Of a stretch of 64,000 nt of DNA, positions 34,869 through 42,501 are shown piece by piece (within the stretch, counting starts at the first letter, position 1; each line of letters opens with the position of its first letter). The notes beneath the pieces were generated by a model, which worked only from the letters and a program-made list of their open reading frames with translations, ran no database searches and was not told the origin of the DNA. Made by a program: the position numbers and the translations under genes. Origin of the DNA: JACDAN01 sp963834825 (lineage in GTDB: Bacteria; Actinomycetota; Thermoleophilia; Gaiellales; Gaiellaceae); contig CAWICZ010000014.1 of NCBI GenBank assembly GCA_963834825.1, positions 620,001 through 684,000 on the forward strand, read 5' to 3'.

Positions 34869-37294
34869 GATGGATTCAGTCCGACGACCGGCGAGCCGCC
34901 GGCGTATGAGTACCTCGTCGACCCGAGCACCGGAATGAAGCCGTCCGGCAGGCCGACGGTGACCGTGAACGTCGTTGCGAGCGAGCAGTCGAGGTCGAAG
35001 TCGACGTGGTAGTGGAGCTGATTCGTCGATTGGGCGACGTCCTGCAGACCCGCGACCGAGATCTCCTCCCACGGGTAGTTCGTGAGCGGGAGCATCGCCA
35101 TGATCAGCTGGTCGATCGTCGTCGCCAATGCGGCGTTGCGGTCGGGGTCGCCCGCCGGGAGAGCGGCGAACAGGTCGGCGATTGTGAGGGTCGGGTTGAT
35201 CCGCCCGGCGACGTCCGCCTCGCCGAGCGTCTTCCCGGTGCAGTTGAAGGTCCCGCCGCAGTTCACGTAGCCCGCCAGCGTCTTCGGCGGTTTGGGCACG
35301 AGCTTCGCGATCGGGACGGCACCGATGCGGGTCATGGTGAGCTCGATCGAGCCGGCAGGGATCGAGCCCGCGGGGATCGAGCCGGCGGGGATCGAGCCGT
35401 AGGGGATCGAGCCGGCCGGGATCGAGCCGGCTGGAGTCGAGCCGAGCTGGCCCGCCACGTACACACCGAAGACAGTGTTCGTCGCGAGGTTGACGCCGGC
35501 GGAGCTCCCGCCGTTGGCTTCGAGCGCCGCGGTCCAGCTCGCATACCCGGGCGGCGGCGGCACCTGGTTCAGCTTCCCGTTGCCGAGCAGCAGGGCAGCG
35601 AACGGGGCGCCGCGCCAGAGCGAGTGCGTCAGCACGCCGACGTCCTTCAACGGTAGGGCGTTGAGTCGGCCGAGTGCGACCGAGTCAGAGGCGACGTCCT
35701 CAAGGGTGAGGGCGTTCAGCGGCCGACACGGGATGCGGTCGGGAGGTGAGCCCGACGGGCAGAGGTTGAGCGCAGACGGCGGCGCCAGCACCTGTTGCCA
35801 GGTCGCGCCCGTCGCCGCGTTGAGCAGAGGGATCTGCGACAAGAGCACCTGACGCAATGCGATGGATCCGGCGGGAATCGAGCCAGCGGGTGTGCTACCG
35901 AGACCGAACGATCCCCACGGGATCGATCCGGCTGGGATCGAGCCTGCCGGGATCGACCCGGCGGGAATCGAGCCGGCCGGAATGGAGCCGGCCGGGATCG
36001 ATCCGGCGGGGATTGAGCCTGCCGGGATCGACCCGGCGGGGATCGAGCCGGCGGGGATCGAGCCGGCGGGCAGCGCGGATGTCGTTCCACCGAGGAACGG
36101 GATTCGCGACGCCGGGATGCTGCTGAAGGGGAGGGCTGCGATCCCGGCGGCGCTCGACCGCTCGTCGACGGTCAGCGTCAGCGCGCTCGTCGCCGGATCC
36201 CGGACCTGGACGCTGACCGTCTGCGTCGCGCGGGACGCGCCGTCGGCCTCCGCGCGAACGGTGAACTCGTACGTGCCCTCCTCGGTCTCGGGCGGGACCG
36301 TGACCTCCATTGCGTACGCGACGTCTATGGGCGCCTCGAAAGGCCCGTACGGGGGCGGCGGCGTGAACGAGACCCAGGAGGCGAACGACTCAGGCTCGAC
36401 CTTCAGCTCGACCTTGTCGATTCTTGCGGCCGCGTTGTTGATCAGTGCGACGATTTCGTCGGCCAGCGAATCGGTCGCCCCGTGCGTGGCCTGCTGGCCG
36501 CCCGTATACGCCGCCAGCTGCGCGTGGCAGTTCGTCGTGCCGGGCGTCCCGCCGCCGGGGTTGTAGGTCACAATCGAGACGTTCGTGTTGTTGGCTTTGA
36601 GCCCGTCGAGGGTCGCCTTCGTCGTGAGGTCGTCGCTCGTACCGACTGTCGCGTCGCGGCCAGGATCGGTTCGGGACGTGTTGAGACACGCGGAAAAGGT
36701 CGTCGCCTGGCCCGTGTCGTGCGGGATGTCGTCTGCCAGCACGAGGAGGAACCGCGGTGCGTTCGCGTCGTATGCCAGGTGGGTGTCCGAGTACGTCTCG
36801 AAGAAGACACGGTTGAACGACTCGGGGAGATCGCCGCCGCCGCCGGCCGACATCGCGTTTACTGCGGCCTGGACAGCGGCTGGGCTGCTCGTCAGTCCGC
36901 TGCGGAGCAGGTACGGGTAATCCCCCGCGCCACCGAAGGGGGCAAAGGGGTAGTCCTTGAAGTCGACGACCGCGAATCGGGCCCCCGGGATCGACGACTG
37001 GATCCGGCCGACGATCGAGATTGCGTCGGCCTTCGCGTCGGCAATCGCAGCGCCCATGCTGCCGGTCGTGTCGACGGCCAGCACGACGTCGGCCTTGGGC
37101 GGCGTCGCGTCGAGGTGGAGCGTCTGGGATGTCGTCGACGAGGAGCCCGCGGCCAGCGTCAGCGACAGCGAGCCGGGCGTGAGCGTGTCGGCTGCCTGGC
37201 TGGCGGCAGCGCCGAGTGTCAGCAGGACGACGGTAGCGGCGGCTACCTGAACCAGCCGCTTACGCTGGACCAGCCGCTTACGCTGGACCAGCAC
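34763..37294 (-). CDS. Giant secreted protein, N-terminal part: vWA domain with PAGSI arrays
   Basis: 843-residue open frame from GTG 37294, with GGGGAGGGG upstream on the coding strand. Signal peptide (basic n-region made of two RKRLVQ repeats, hydrophobic core, cleavage near residue 34). A vWA domain spans about 67-300, with the MIDAS motif D75-TTGS, so metal-dependent adhesion is likely. PAGSI array 1 lies at about residues 407-477 and array 2 at 619-650. The last sensible residues are near 34868; beyond that, this frame is out of phase and the C-terminal part continues in another frame. The combined product would be about 2035 residues. Promoter: see 37340-37367. Confidence 0.8.
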   Translation of the reverse strand: MLVQRKRLVQRKRLVQVAAATVVLLTLGAAASQAADTLTPGSLSLTLAAGSSSTTSQTLHLDATPPKADVVLAVDTTGSMGAAIADAKADAISIVGRIQSSIPGARFAVVDFKDYPFAPFGGAGDYPYLLRSGLTSSPAAVQAAVNAMSAGGGGDLPESFNRVFFETYSDTHLAYDANAPRFLLVLADDIPHDTGQATTFSACLNTSRTDPGRDATVGTSDDLTTKATLDGLKANNTNVSIVTYNPGGGTPGTTNCHAQLAAYTGGQQATHGATDSLADEIVALINNAAARIDKVELKVEPESFASWVSFTPPPPYGPFEAPIDVAYAMEVTVPPETEEGTYEFTVRAEADGASRATQTVSVQVRDPATSALTLTVDERSSAAGIAALPFSSIPASRIPFLGGTTSALPAGSIPAGSIPAGSIPAGSIPAGSIPAGSIPAGSIPAGSIPAGSIPAGSIPWGSFGLGSTPAGSIPAGSIALRQVLLSQIPLLNAATGATWQQVLAPPSALNLCPSGSPPDRIPCRPLNALTLEDVASDSVALGRLNALPLKDVGVLTHSLWRGAPFAALLLGNGKLNQVPPPPGYASWTAALEANGGSSAGVNLATNTVFGVYVAGQLGSTPAGSIPAGSIPYGSIPAGSIPAGSIPAGSIELTMTRIGAVPIAKLVPKPPKTLAGYVNCGGTFNCTGKTLGEADVAGRINPTLTIADLFAALPAGDPDRNAALATTIDQLIMAMLPLTNYPWEEISVAGLQDVAQSTNQLHYHVDFDLDCSLATTFTVTVGLPDGFIPVLGSTRYSYAGGSPVVGLNPSGNETATWSSPRRERRPVARPRLATFAWTSPRTPA
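35345..35436 (-). repeat. PAGSI pentapeptide-coding array 2
   Basis: Six 15-base units coding PAGSI with one PYGSI variant, between two unrecognised linker segments of the giant protein. Confidence 0.85.
35863..36073 (-). repeat. PAGSI pentapeptide-coding array 1
   Basis: Fourteen 15-base units. Ten perfect PAGSI in a row, then PWGSF and GLGST variants, then two more PAGSI-type units. Units differ at wobble positions (for example GGCGGGAATC, GCCGGGATC, GGCGGGGATT), so the amino-acid pattern is conserved more than the DNA. Confidence 0.9.
37251..37294 (-). repeat. 18-base tandem repeat in the signal-peptide coding region
   Basis: ACCAGCCGCTTACGCTGG occurs twice in tandem (37251-37268, 37269-37286) and a third partial copy follows. 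It encodes the repeated RKRLVQ in the n-region of the giant protein and includes the start codon at its edge. Confidence 0.85.
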
Positions 37295-37339
37295 TCCGCC
37301 TATCCCCTCCCCAGATCAAACACATGCCGCAGAGGTGCG

Positions 37340-37367
37340 ACATTACGCTCTTCTGAAAATTTGTCAA
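37340..37367 (-). promoter_or_regulatory. Candidate sigma-70 promoter of the giant secreted protein
   Basis: On the minus strand TTGACA (37367-37362) is followed after 16 bases by TAATGT (37345-37340), in the AT-richest patch of the region, about 45 bases before GTG 37294. The -35 is perfect; the -10 is weak. The same 180-base gap must also serve the cyclase gene at 37476 on the other strand. Confidence 0.5.
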
Positions 37368-37475
37368 TCTTTCTGCGAAAGGTGGATTTGCGTTCCCAAT
37401 CCGGTAGGAAGCATGAGATTCGCGCGCTGTGACCGGTAGCGGAGCGGCAACGGCCGCGCGCGGCCACGAAACGCC

Positions 37476-40400
37476 GTGACTTCCAGTCCAGCAGACCTCA
37501 CCCCGTACGTTCCCAGGGTCGTCATCGAATGGCTACGGGCGGCGCCCGATGCGACCTGGAGGGAGCTCGAGGGGACGCTCGCGTTCGTCGACCTGTCCGG
37601 CTTCACCGCCATGTCTGAACGTCTGGCCGCGCAGGGCAAGGCGGGGGCGGAGGAGCTCACCGACGTGATCAACGCGACGTTCGCCCGCCTACTGGACGTT
37701 GCCTACGACAACGGTGGCGGCCTCCTGAAGTTCGGCGGAGACGCGTTGCTGCTGTTCTTTTCGGGCGAGGAGGACGCTGGGCGCGCGACTCGCGCGGCAT
37801 TCGGCATGCGTCGAGCGCTCCGCGAGATCGGGCGTCCGCGCACCTCGGCGGGCGTCGCGACACTCCGGATGCACGTCGGGATCCACAAGGGCACGTTCGA
37901 ATTCTTCCTCGTTGGTGACTCACATCGCGAGCTGCTCCTGTCGGGCCCCGGCGTCACCGAGACCGTGGCGATGCAAGACGGCGCCGGCGCGGGTGAGATT
38001 CTTCTTAGCGGCGCAGCTGCCGCAGCCGTCCCGCAGAGCGCTCTCGGCGAGACGAAGGCGGGCGGCCGACTCCTCAAGAGCAATGTGTCGGTGTCGAGCA
38101 CCGGGCTCGAGCCGCTGCCGGCCACCGAAGGACTACGGCTCGAGCAGTGCGTGCCGGCGGCGCTCCGTGACCAGCTCGGCGCAGGCCCGGTCGAGCCGGA
38201 ACACCGCCAGGCGACCGTGGCGTTCGTGCGCTTCGCGGGCACCGACGCCCTCCTTCAAGGACAAGGGCCCGGAGCGGTGGCAGTAGAGCTCGAGCAGCTC
38301 GTCGAAACGGTTCAGCGCGCGGCCGAGGAGCATCGCGTCTCGTTCCTGGAGACGGACATCGACCGGGACGGTGGGCGGATCGTGCTCGTCGCCGGTGCTC
38401 CGCGGACGGCGGGCGACGACGAGGAGCGAATGCTTCGCACAGTCCGCGCAATCGCCGACGCGTCGACGAGCCTGCCTCTTCACATCGGCGTCAACCGCGG
38501 CCGCGTCTTCACCGGTGAGGTCGGGTCGGCCTTCCGCCGCACGTACACGATTCTGGGTGACACGGCCGCGCTCGCGGCTCGCCTGATGGCCCGAGCGGAG
38601 GCGGGAGAGGTCCTGACCACGTCGGACGTCCTCGAGCGCTCTCGGACGCCATTCGAGACCACGCAGCTCGAGCCGTTCCGCGCAAAGGGGAAGGAGGCGC
38701 CCGTCGTCCCGCACGACGTGCATGCCGTCGCCGGTACAAAGGAGGCTCGGCCGGACCGGGGGACACCGTTCATCGGTCGCGAGCGAGAGCTCGCCATCCT
38801 CGGTGCGTCACTCGGTCCAGTTCGCATGGGGTTCGGCTCGCTCGTCGAGCTGGTCGGGGAGCCGGGGATGGGCAAGTCCCGTCTCGTGGAGGAGCTTCAG
38901 TCGAAGAGCGCAGACATGAAGAGCATCCACGCCTCCTGCGAGGAGTACGAGGAGTCGACGCCTTACTTCCCGTTTCGCGGACTGCTGCGCTCGCTTCTCG
39001 AAGTCCAGCAGAACGGAGACGTGTCGGCGGCGACTGCGCAGCTGCGCGGGCGGCTGGAGTCGCTTGCCCCGGAGCTTCTTCCTTGGCTCCCGCTGTTGGC
39101 AGTCCCACTCGACCTCGAGCTCGAATCCACGCCGGAGGTCGAGGAGCTGCAACCCGCCTTTCGGCGGGTGAGGCTTCACGGCGTCGCTGAGACCTTGTTC
39201 GCGAGCCTGCTCCCGACACCGACGTTCCTCGTGATCGAGGACGTTCACTGGATGGACGAGGCGTCCTGCGACCTGCTTCGCCATCTGGGCGGACAGGTCA
39301 CTGGGCGCCCTTGGCTCATCTGCGTGACCAGGCGCCTCGGGGCAGGCGGGTTCGTTGCCGCCGAGGGCGTTCCACCCGTCGCCGCGCTCGCTCTCCACCT
39401 CGAGCCGCTCACGTCTGAGGCGGCGAAGGCGCTCGTCTCCGCAACATCGACGAACGGCCTGCTCCAGGACGAGGTGACTGCGATCACCGAGCGCGGGGCC
39501 GGGAATCCGCTCTTCCTTCAGGAGCTTGCCGCCTCTGCGGGCGGCGGGGAGGATGAGGCTGAGACCGAGCTACCCGAAAGCGTCGAGGCCATGGTGGCGG
39601 CTCGGATCGACAAGCTTGCACCTTCCGACCGCACGCTCCTGCGCTACGCGGCGGTCATGGGGACAACCTTTAGCGCGGAGCTGGTCGGGTGGGTCCTCGC
39701 GATCGAGGATCCCTCGGCGTCCGCCGACTCCGAGACGTGGGATCGCCTGACCGAGTTCGTCGAACGTGACCCCTATACGCCTGGTGCCTTTCGATTCCGG
39801 CATGCGCTCTTTCGGGACGCGGCATATGAAGGCCTTTCCTACCGGCGTCGGCGACAGTTGCACGAACAGGTCGGCCTGGCCTATGAACAGCTCCACGCCG
39901 AGGAGCCCGCGGAGCATGCCGAGCTGCTGTCGCTCCACTTCCATCATGCACAAGACCACGAGAAGGCCTACAGGTATTCGCTCGTCGCCGGCGAGCGTGC
40001 GCAGGCGAAGTACGCGAACGTCGAGGCTGCCGGGTTCTATCGACGAGCCCTCGAGGCAGCACGGCACCTGCCGCAGCTCGAGCCAAGCGCCGTGGCCCAG
40101 GTCTGGGAGGCGCTAGGCGATGTCTGCGAGCTGGCAGCGCGCTACGGCGAGGCCTCTGAGGCATACGGAAGTGCGCGGCGACTTACAGAGAGGGACGACT
40201 CGGACCAAGCGCCCCTTCTGCTCAAGGAGGGCCTGATCCGCGAGCGGGGGAGCCGCTACTCGGAGGCGCTCCGCTGGTACACGCGGGCACTCGCCGCCGC
40301 GGAGCAGGTCGAAGGCGGCGAGCAAGCACACATCACGCTCGAGATCCGCCTGGCGTACGCCGGCGTCCGACTCCGTCAGGGCCGGTTCACCGATTGCATC

Positions 40401-41333
40401 GAGTGGTGCAGGACCGTGGTCGACAGGGCGCTCGAGACCGACGATCTGGCCGCGGCTGCCCACGCGTACTACCTGCTTCACCTCGCCTATACGTCGATCG
40501 GCAGCCCCGAGCGCGTCGCCTTCCGGGGCCTCGCCCTGCCGATCTACGAGGAGATCGGCGACCTGCTCGGGCAGGCGAACGTCCTGAACAACCTCGGCAT
40601 CGATGCCTACTACGAGGGCCGCTGGGACCAGGCGCTCGATCTCTACCTGAGAAGCCGGGAGTTCCGCGAGCGCATCGGCGATGTCGTCGGCGCGGCGACG
40701 ATCGCGAACAACGTGGGCGAGATCAAGTCCGACCAAGGGCACTTCGACGAGGCGGGGGCGTTGTTCACCGAGGCGTACGACGTCTGCAAGGCGGCCGGAG
40801 CCGAGTTTCTGGCGACCCTGGCTCAGAGCAACCTCGGACGCCTGGCCGCACGGACCGGACGGCCCGTAGACGCCGAAGAACTCCTCGCGAAGGCGCTCGA
40901 GAGCTTCCGCGCGATCCAGGCGAGCAGCTTCGTCCTCGAGACGAACGCACGCCTCGCAGAGCACGCCCTGCTAGCGGGCAGGCCGGCAGAAGCGCTGCGG
41001 CAGACGGAGGAGACGCTCCAGGCTCTCGAGGGGGCCGACAGCGCGGGAGTCGTCCGCGCCATGCTCCACCGGCTGCGCGGCTACGCCCTCATGCACGCAG
41101 GTGACCTTGATGCCGCGCAGGCCGCGCTGGACGAAAGCGTGCGGATTGCACGCGAGGGCGACGAGTCCTACGAGCTTGCGCTCTCGCTCGAGGCCAGAGC
41201 ACGGCTCGCCGCCATGCGCGGAGCGAACGAGCCGGAGACCGAGGAGGAGAGCAGCGAGATCTTCGAGCGTCTCGGCGTCGTGTCACGGCCCGAGATTCCG
41301 CTTCCGCCTGGGGCGGGCCCACCCCGCACATAG
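37476..41333 (+). CDS. Tandem class III nucleotide cyclase / AAA ATPase / TPR regulator
   Basis: 1285 residues. Two cyclase-homology domains: the first (about 30-180) retains FVDLSGFTAMSE and LLKFGGDALLLFF with both metal-binding aspartates; the second (about 240-400) has VAFVRFAGTD and GDTAALAARLMARA but lacks the first aspartate, so it is probably a regulatory partner. An AAA/STAND ATPase follows (P-loop GEPGMGKSR near 462, VIEDVHWMDEAS as Walker B), then about 500 residues of TPR-like helical repeats (for example ANVLNNLGIDAYYEGRWDQALDLYLRSREF, read in 30-residue steps). No C-terminal DNA-binding domain. Likely a soluble signalling protein; ligand unknown. Confidence 0.85.
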   Translation: MTSSPADLTPYVPRVVIEWLRAAPDATWRELEGTLAFVDLSGFTAMSERLAAQGKAGAEELTDVINATFARLLDVAYDNGGGLLKFGGDALLLFFSGEEDAGRATRAAFGMRRALREIGRPRTSAGVATLRMHVGIHKGTFEFFLVGDSHRELLLSGPGVTETVAMQDGAGAGEILLSGAAAAAVPQSALGETKAGGRLLKSNVSVSSTGLEPLPATEGLRLEQCVPAALRDQLGAGPVEPEHRQATVAFVRFAGTDALLQGQGPGAVAVELEQLVETVQRAAEEHRVSFLETDIDRDGGRIVLVAGAPRTAGDDEERMLRTVRAIADASTSLPLHIGVNRGRVFTGEVGSAFRRTYTILGDTAALAARLMARAEAGEVLTTSDVLERSRTPFETTQLEPFRAKGKEAPVVPHDVHAVAGTKEARPDRGTPFIGRERELAILGASLGPVRMGFGSLVELVGEPGMGKSRLVEELQSKSADMKSIHASCEEYEESTPYFPFRGLLRSLLEVQQNGDVSAATAQLRGRLESLAPELLPWLPLLAVPLDLELESTPEVEELQPAFRRVRLHGVAETLFASLLPTPTFLVIEDVHWMDEASCDLLRHLGGQVTGRPWLICVTRRLGAGGFVAAEGVPPVAALALHLEPLTSEAAKALVSATSTNGLLQDEVTAITERGAGNPLFLQELAASAGGGEDEAETELPESVEAMVAARIDKLAPSDRTLLRYAAVMGTTFSAELVGWVLAIEDPSASADSETWDRLTEFVERDPYTPGAFRFRHALFRDAAYEGLSYRRRRQLHEQVGLAYEQLHAEEPAEHAELLSLHFHHAQDHEKAYRYSLVAGERAQAKYANVEAAGFYRRALEAARHLPQLEPSAVAQVWEALGDVCELAARYGEASEAYGSARRLTERDDSDQAPLLLKEGLIRERGSRYSEALRWYTRALAAAEQVEGGEQAHITLEIRLAYAGVRLRQGRFTDCIEWCRTVVDRALETDDLAAAAHAYYLLHLAYTSIGSPERVAFRGLALPIYEEIGDLLGQANVLNNLGIDAYYEGRWDQALDLYLRSREFRERIGDVVGAATIANNVGEIKSDQGHFDEAGALFTEAYDVCKAAGAEFLATLAQSNLGRLAARTGRPVDAEELLAKALESFRAIQASSFVLETNARLAEHALLAGRPAEALRQTEETLQALEGADSAGVVRAMLHRLRGYALMHAGDLDAAQAALDESVRIAREGDESYELALSLEARARLAAMRGANEPETEEESSEIFERLGVVSRPEIPLPPGAGPPRT

Positions 41334-41398
41334 CTGCGACAGTCGGCCGTCTGCGAGGCGCTCGCCCTGACCGGAGTCAGGGCGGAGCGTTCTGACCG

Positions 41399-41682
41399 AT
41401 GAGAGACGCAATGGGCGAAAACGACCGCGACCGGTGGAACGAGGAGGCCGTTCTCGTGGCCCTTCAGCCGTGGGAGCTCGACGTCATTGAGCGTGGGCTT
41501 ACGTGTCTCGCGGCGCTCGCAGCCGCCCGGCCCGACTGGGACCATTTCCACGGACAGGAGGGGCGCGCGGCCGTGGTGGCAAGCTGAATCAGGTGCTGGA
41601 GTACCAGGGGTACGAAGGAGGCACCGAGGGGCTGCGCCGCTACCTCGAGGAACAGGCCGAGCCCGAAAGCCGCGGCTTCTGA
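41399..41682 (+). pseudogene. Small protein of unknown function, probable frameshift
   Basis: ATG 41399 (or ATG 41411) opens a frame reading GENDRDRWNEEAVLVALQPWELDVIERGL that stops at 41585-41587. A shift of one base near 41576 (a GG run) instead continues as KLNQVLEYQGYEGGTEGLRRYLEEQAEPESRGF to TGA 41680, which looks like genuine protein. The combined product would be about 94 residues and soluble. It lies just upstream of ssrA. I do not recognise a family. Confidence 0.4.
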
Positions 41683-41732
41683 GGCGAGTTGCGGGTACGG
41701 ACGTGGCCCGCGGCTACAATTGAGAGACATAC

Positions 41733-42096
41733 GGGGGCGATCAGGTTTCGACGTGGTCGGTTCTCCGGCAGAGCTGCAAGCCGAGGTCCCCGGTCGGCCT
41801 CGTAAAACAACCGGGACGAATGCAAGTGCGGATAACGATCCTGCACTCGCTATCGCTGCCTAACCCGTAGCGAAGCGCGTCGCTCCGAGCTCGGCCCGTG
41901 GTTCGGGTAGCGGCGTCAACGAACGGGCTCGGCACCGAGGGAACGTCATCGCCCGAGGTGCGACACCCAAAGGATGACTAGCCCGACGGTTGGTCGGCTG
42001 CCTACCGGCCGGCGGGCGAACTTCAATGGCAGCCTACGCTTGTAGACGCTCTGACCGGTGCGTCCGCGGACGCGGGTTCGATTCCCGCCGCCTCCA
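41733..42096 (+). ncRNA. ssrA: Transfer-messenger RNA (tmRNA)
   Basis: Acceptor stem GGGGGCG (41733-41739) pairs with CGCCTCC (42089-42095, one G-U pair) and discriminator A 42096; the CCA is not encoded. The 5' part has the tmRNA motif GATCAGGTTTCGAC and the 3' part a T-arm GCGGG-TTCGATT-CCCGC (42072-42088). The tag frame probably begins at GCA 41822 and reads ASADNDPALAIAA, ending TAA 41861. TACAAT at 41715-41720 is a possible -10. Works with SmpB (30673) to rescue stalled ribosomes and mark nascent chains for proteolysis. Confidence 0.95.
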
Positions 42097-42234
42097 CTGT
42101 CCCCGATCGAAGTCCGGCGCGGCTCGCGCCGCGCCATGACGACTTCGCGGGGATTCATCGGCTATCGGAGAGCCTCACCGGCCGACGCCGGCAAAGCCGG
42201 CATCGGCGGCGGACGCGAGGCCAAGCAGAGGGGC

Positions 42235-42477
42235 CTACTGCTCGTAGCCCTCGACCACCTCCGGTCGTCGGACGTCCGCCGTGTCCGGGCTGCTGCCGCC
42301 TTCGCGAAGCGCCCGGCGCTGGCGCAGGAGGTCCCAGCACTGGTCGAGCGACACCTTCAAATCGCGCAGACGCTGACGGTCGTCCTCGGTTGCTTGGCCC
42401 GAAGCCTCGCGCTCCCACAGCTCATGCTCTTCGGTGACGAGTTGCTCGATCGTTCCGTGGATCTGAGGGTCGTCCAT
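42235..42477 (-). CDS. DUF2630 family protein
   Basis: 80 residues. Starts MDDPQIHGTIEQLVTEEHEL and continues with LRDLKVSLDQCWDLLRQRRA, matching the small, charged, helical DUF2630 family of Actinomycetota. Role unknown. GAAGGAG lies a few bases before the ATG. It follows the redoxin fusion on the same strand by 24 bases. Confidence 0.85.
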   Translation of the reverse strand: MDDPQIHGTIEQLVTEEHELWEREASGQATEDDRQRLRDLKVSLDQCWDLLRQRRALREGGSSPDTADVRRPEVVEGYEQ

Positions 42478-42501
42478 CGCTCCTTCAACTTCGGTCCGAG
42501 G

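Noticed and set aside
35863..36073. Regular 15-base repeats as a CRISPR array
   Set aside because: There are no spacers; units abut directly, vary at wobble positions and encode a five-residue repeat in an open frame.
42070..42096. Separate tRNA gene
   Set aside because: The T-arm and acceptor belong to tmRNA; no anticodon arm is adjacent.
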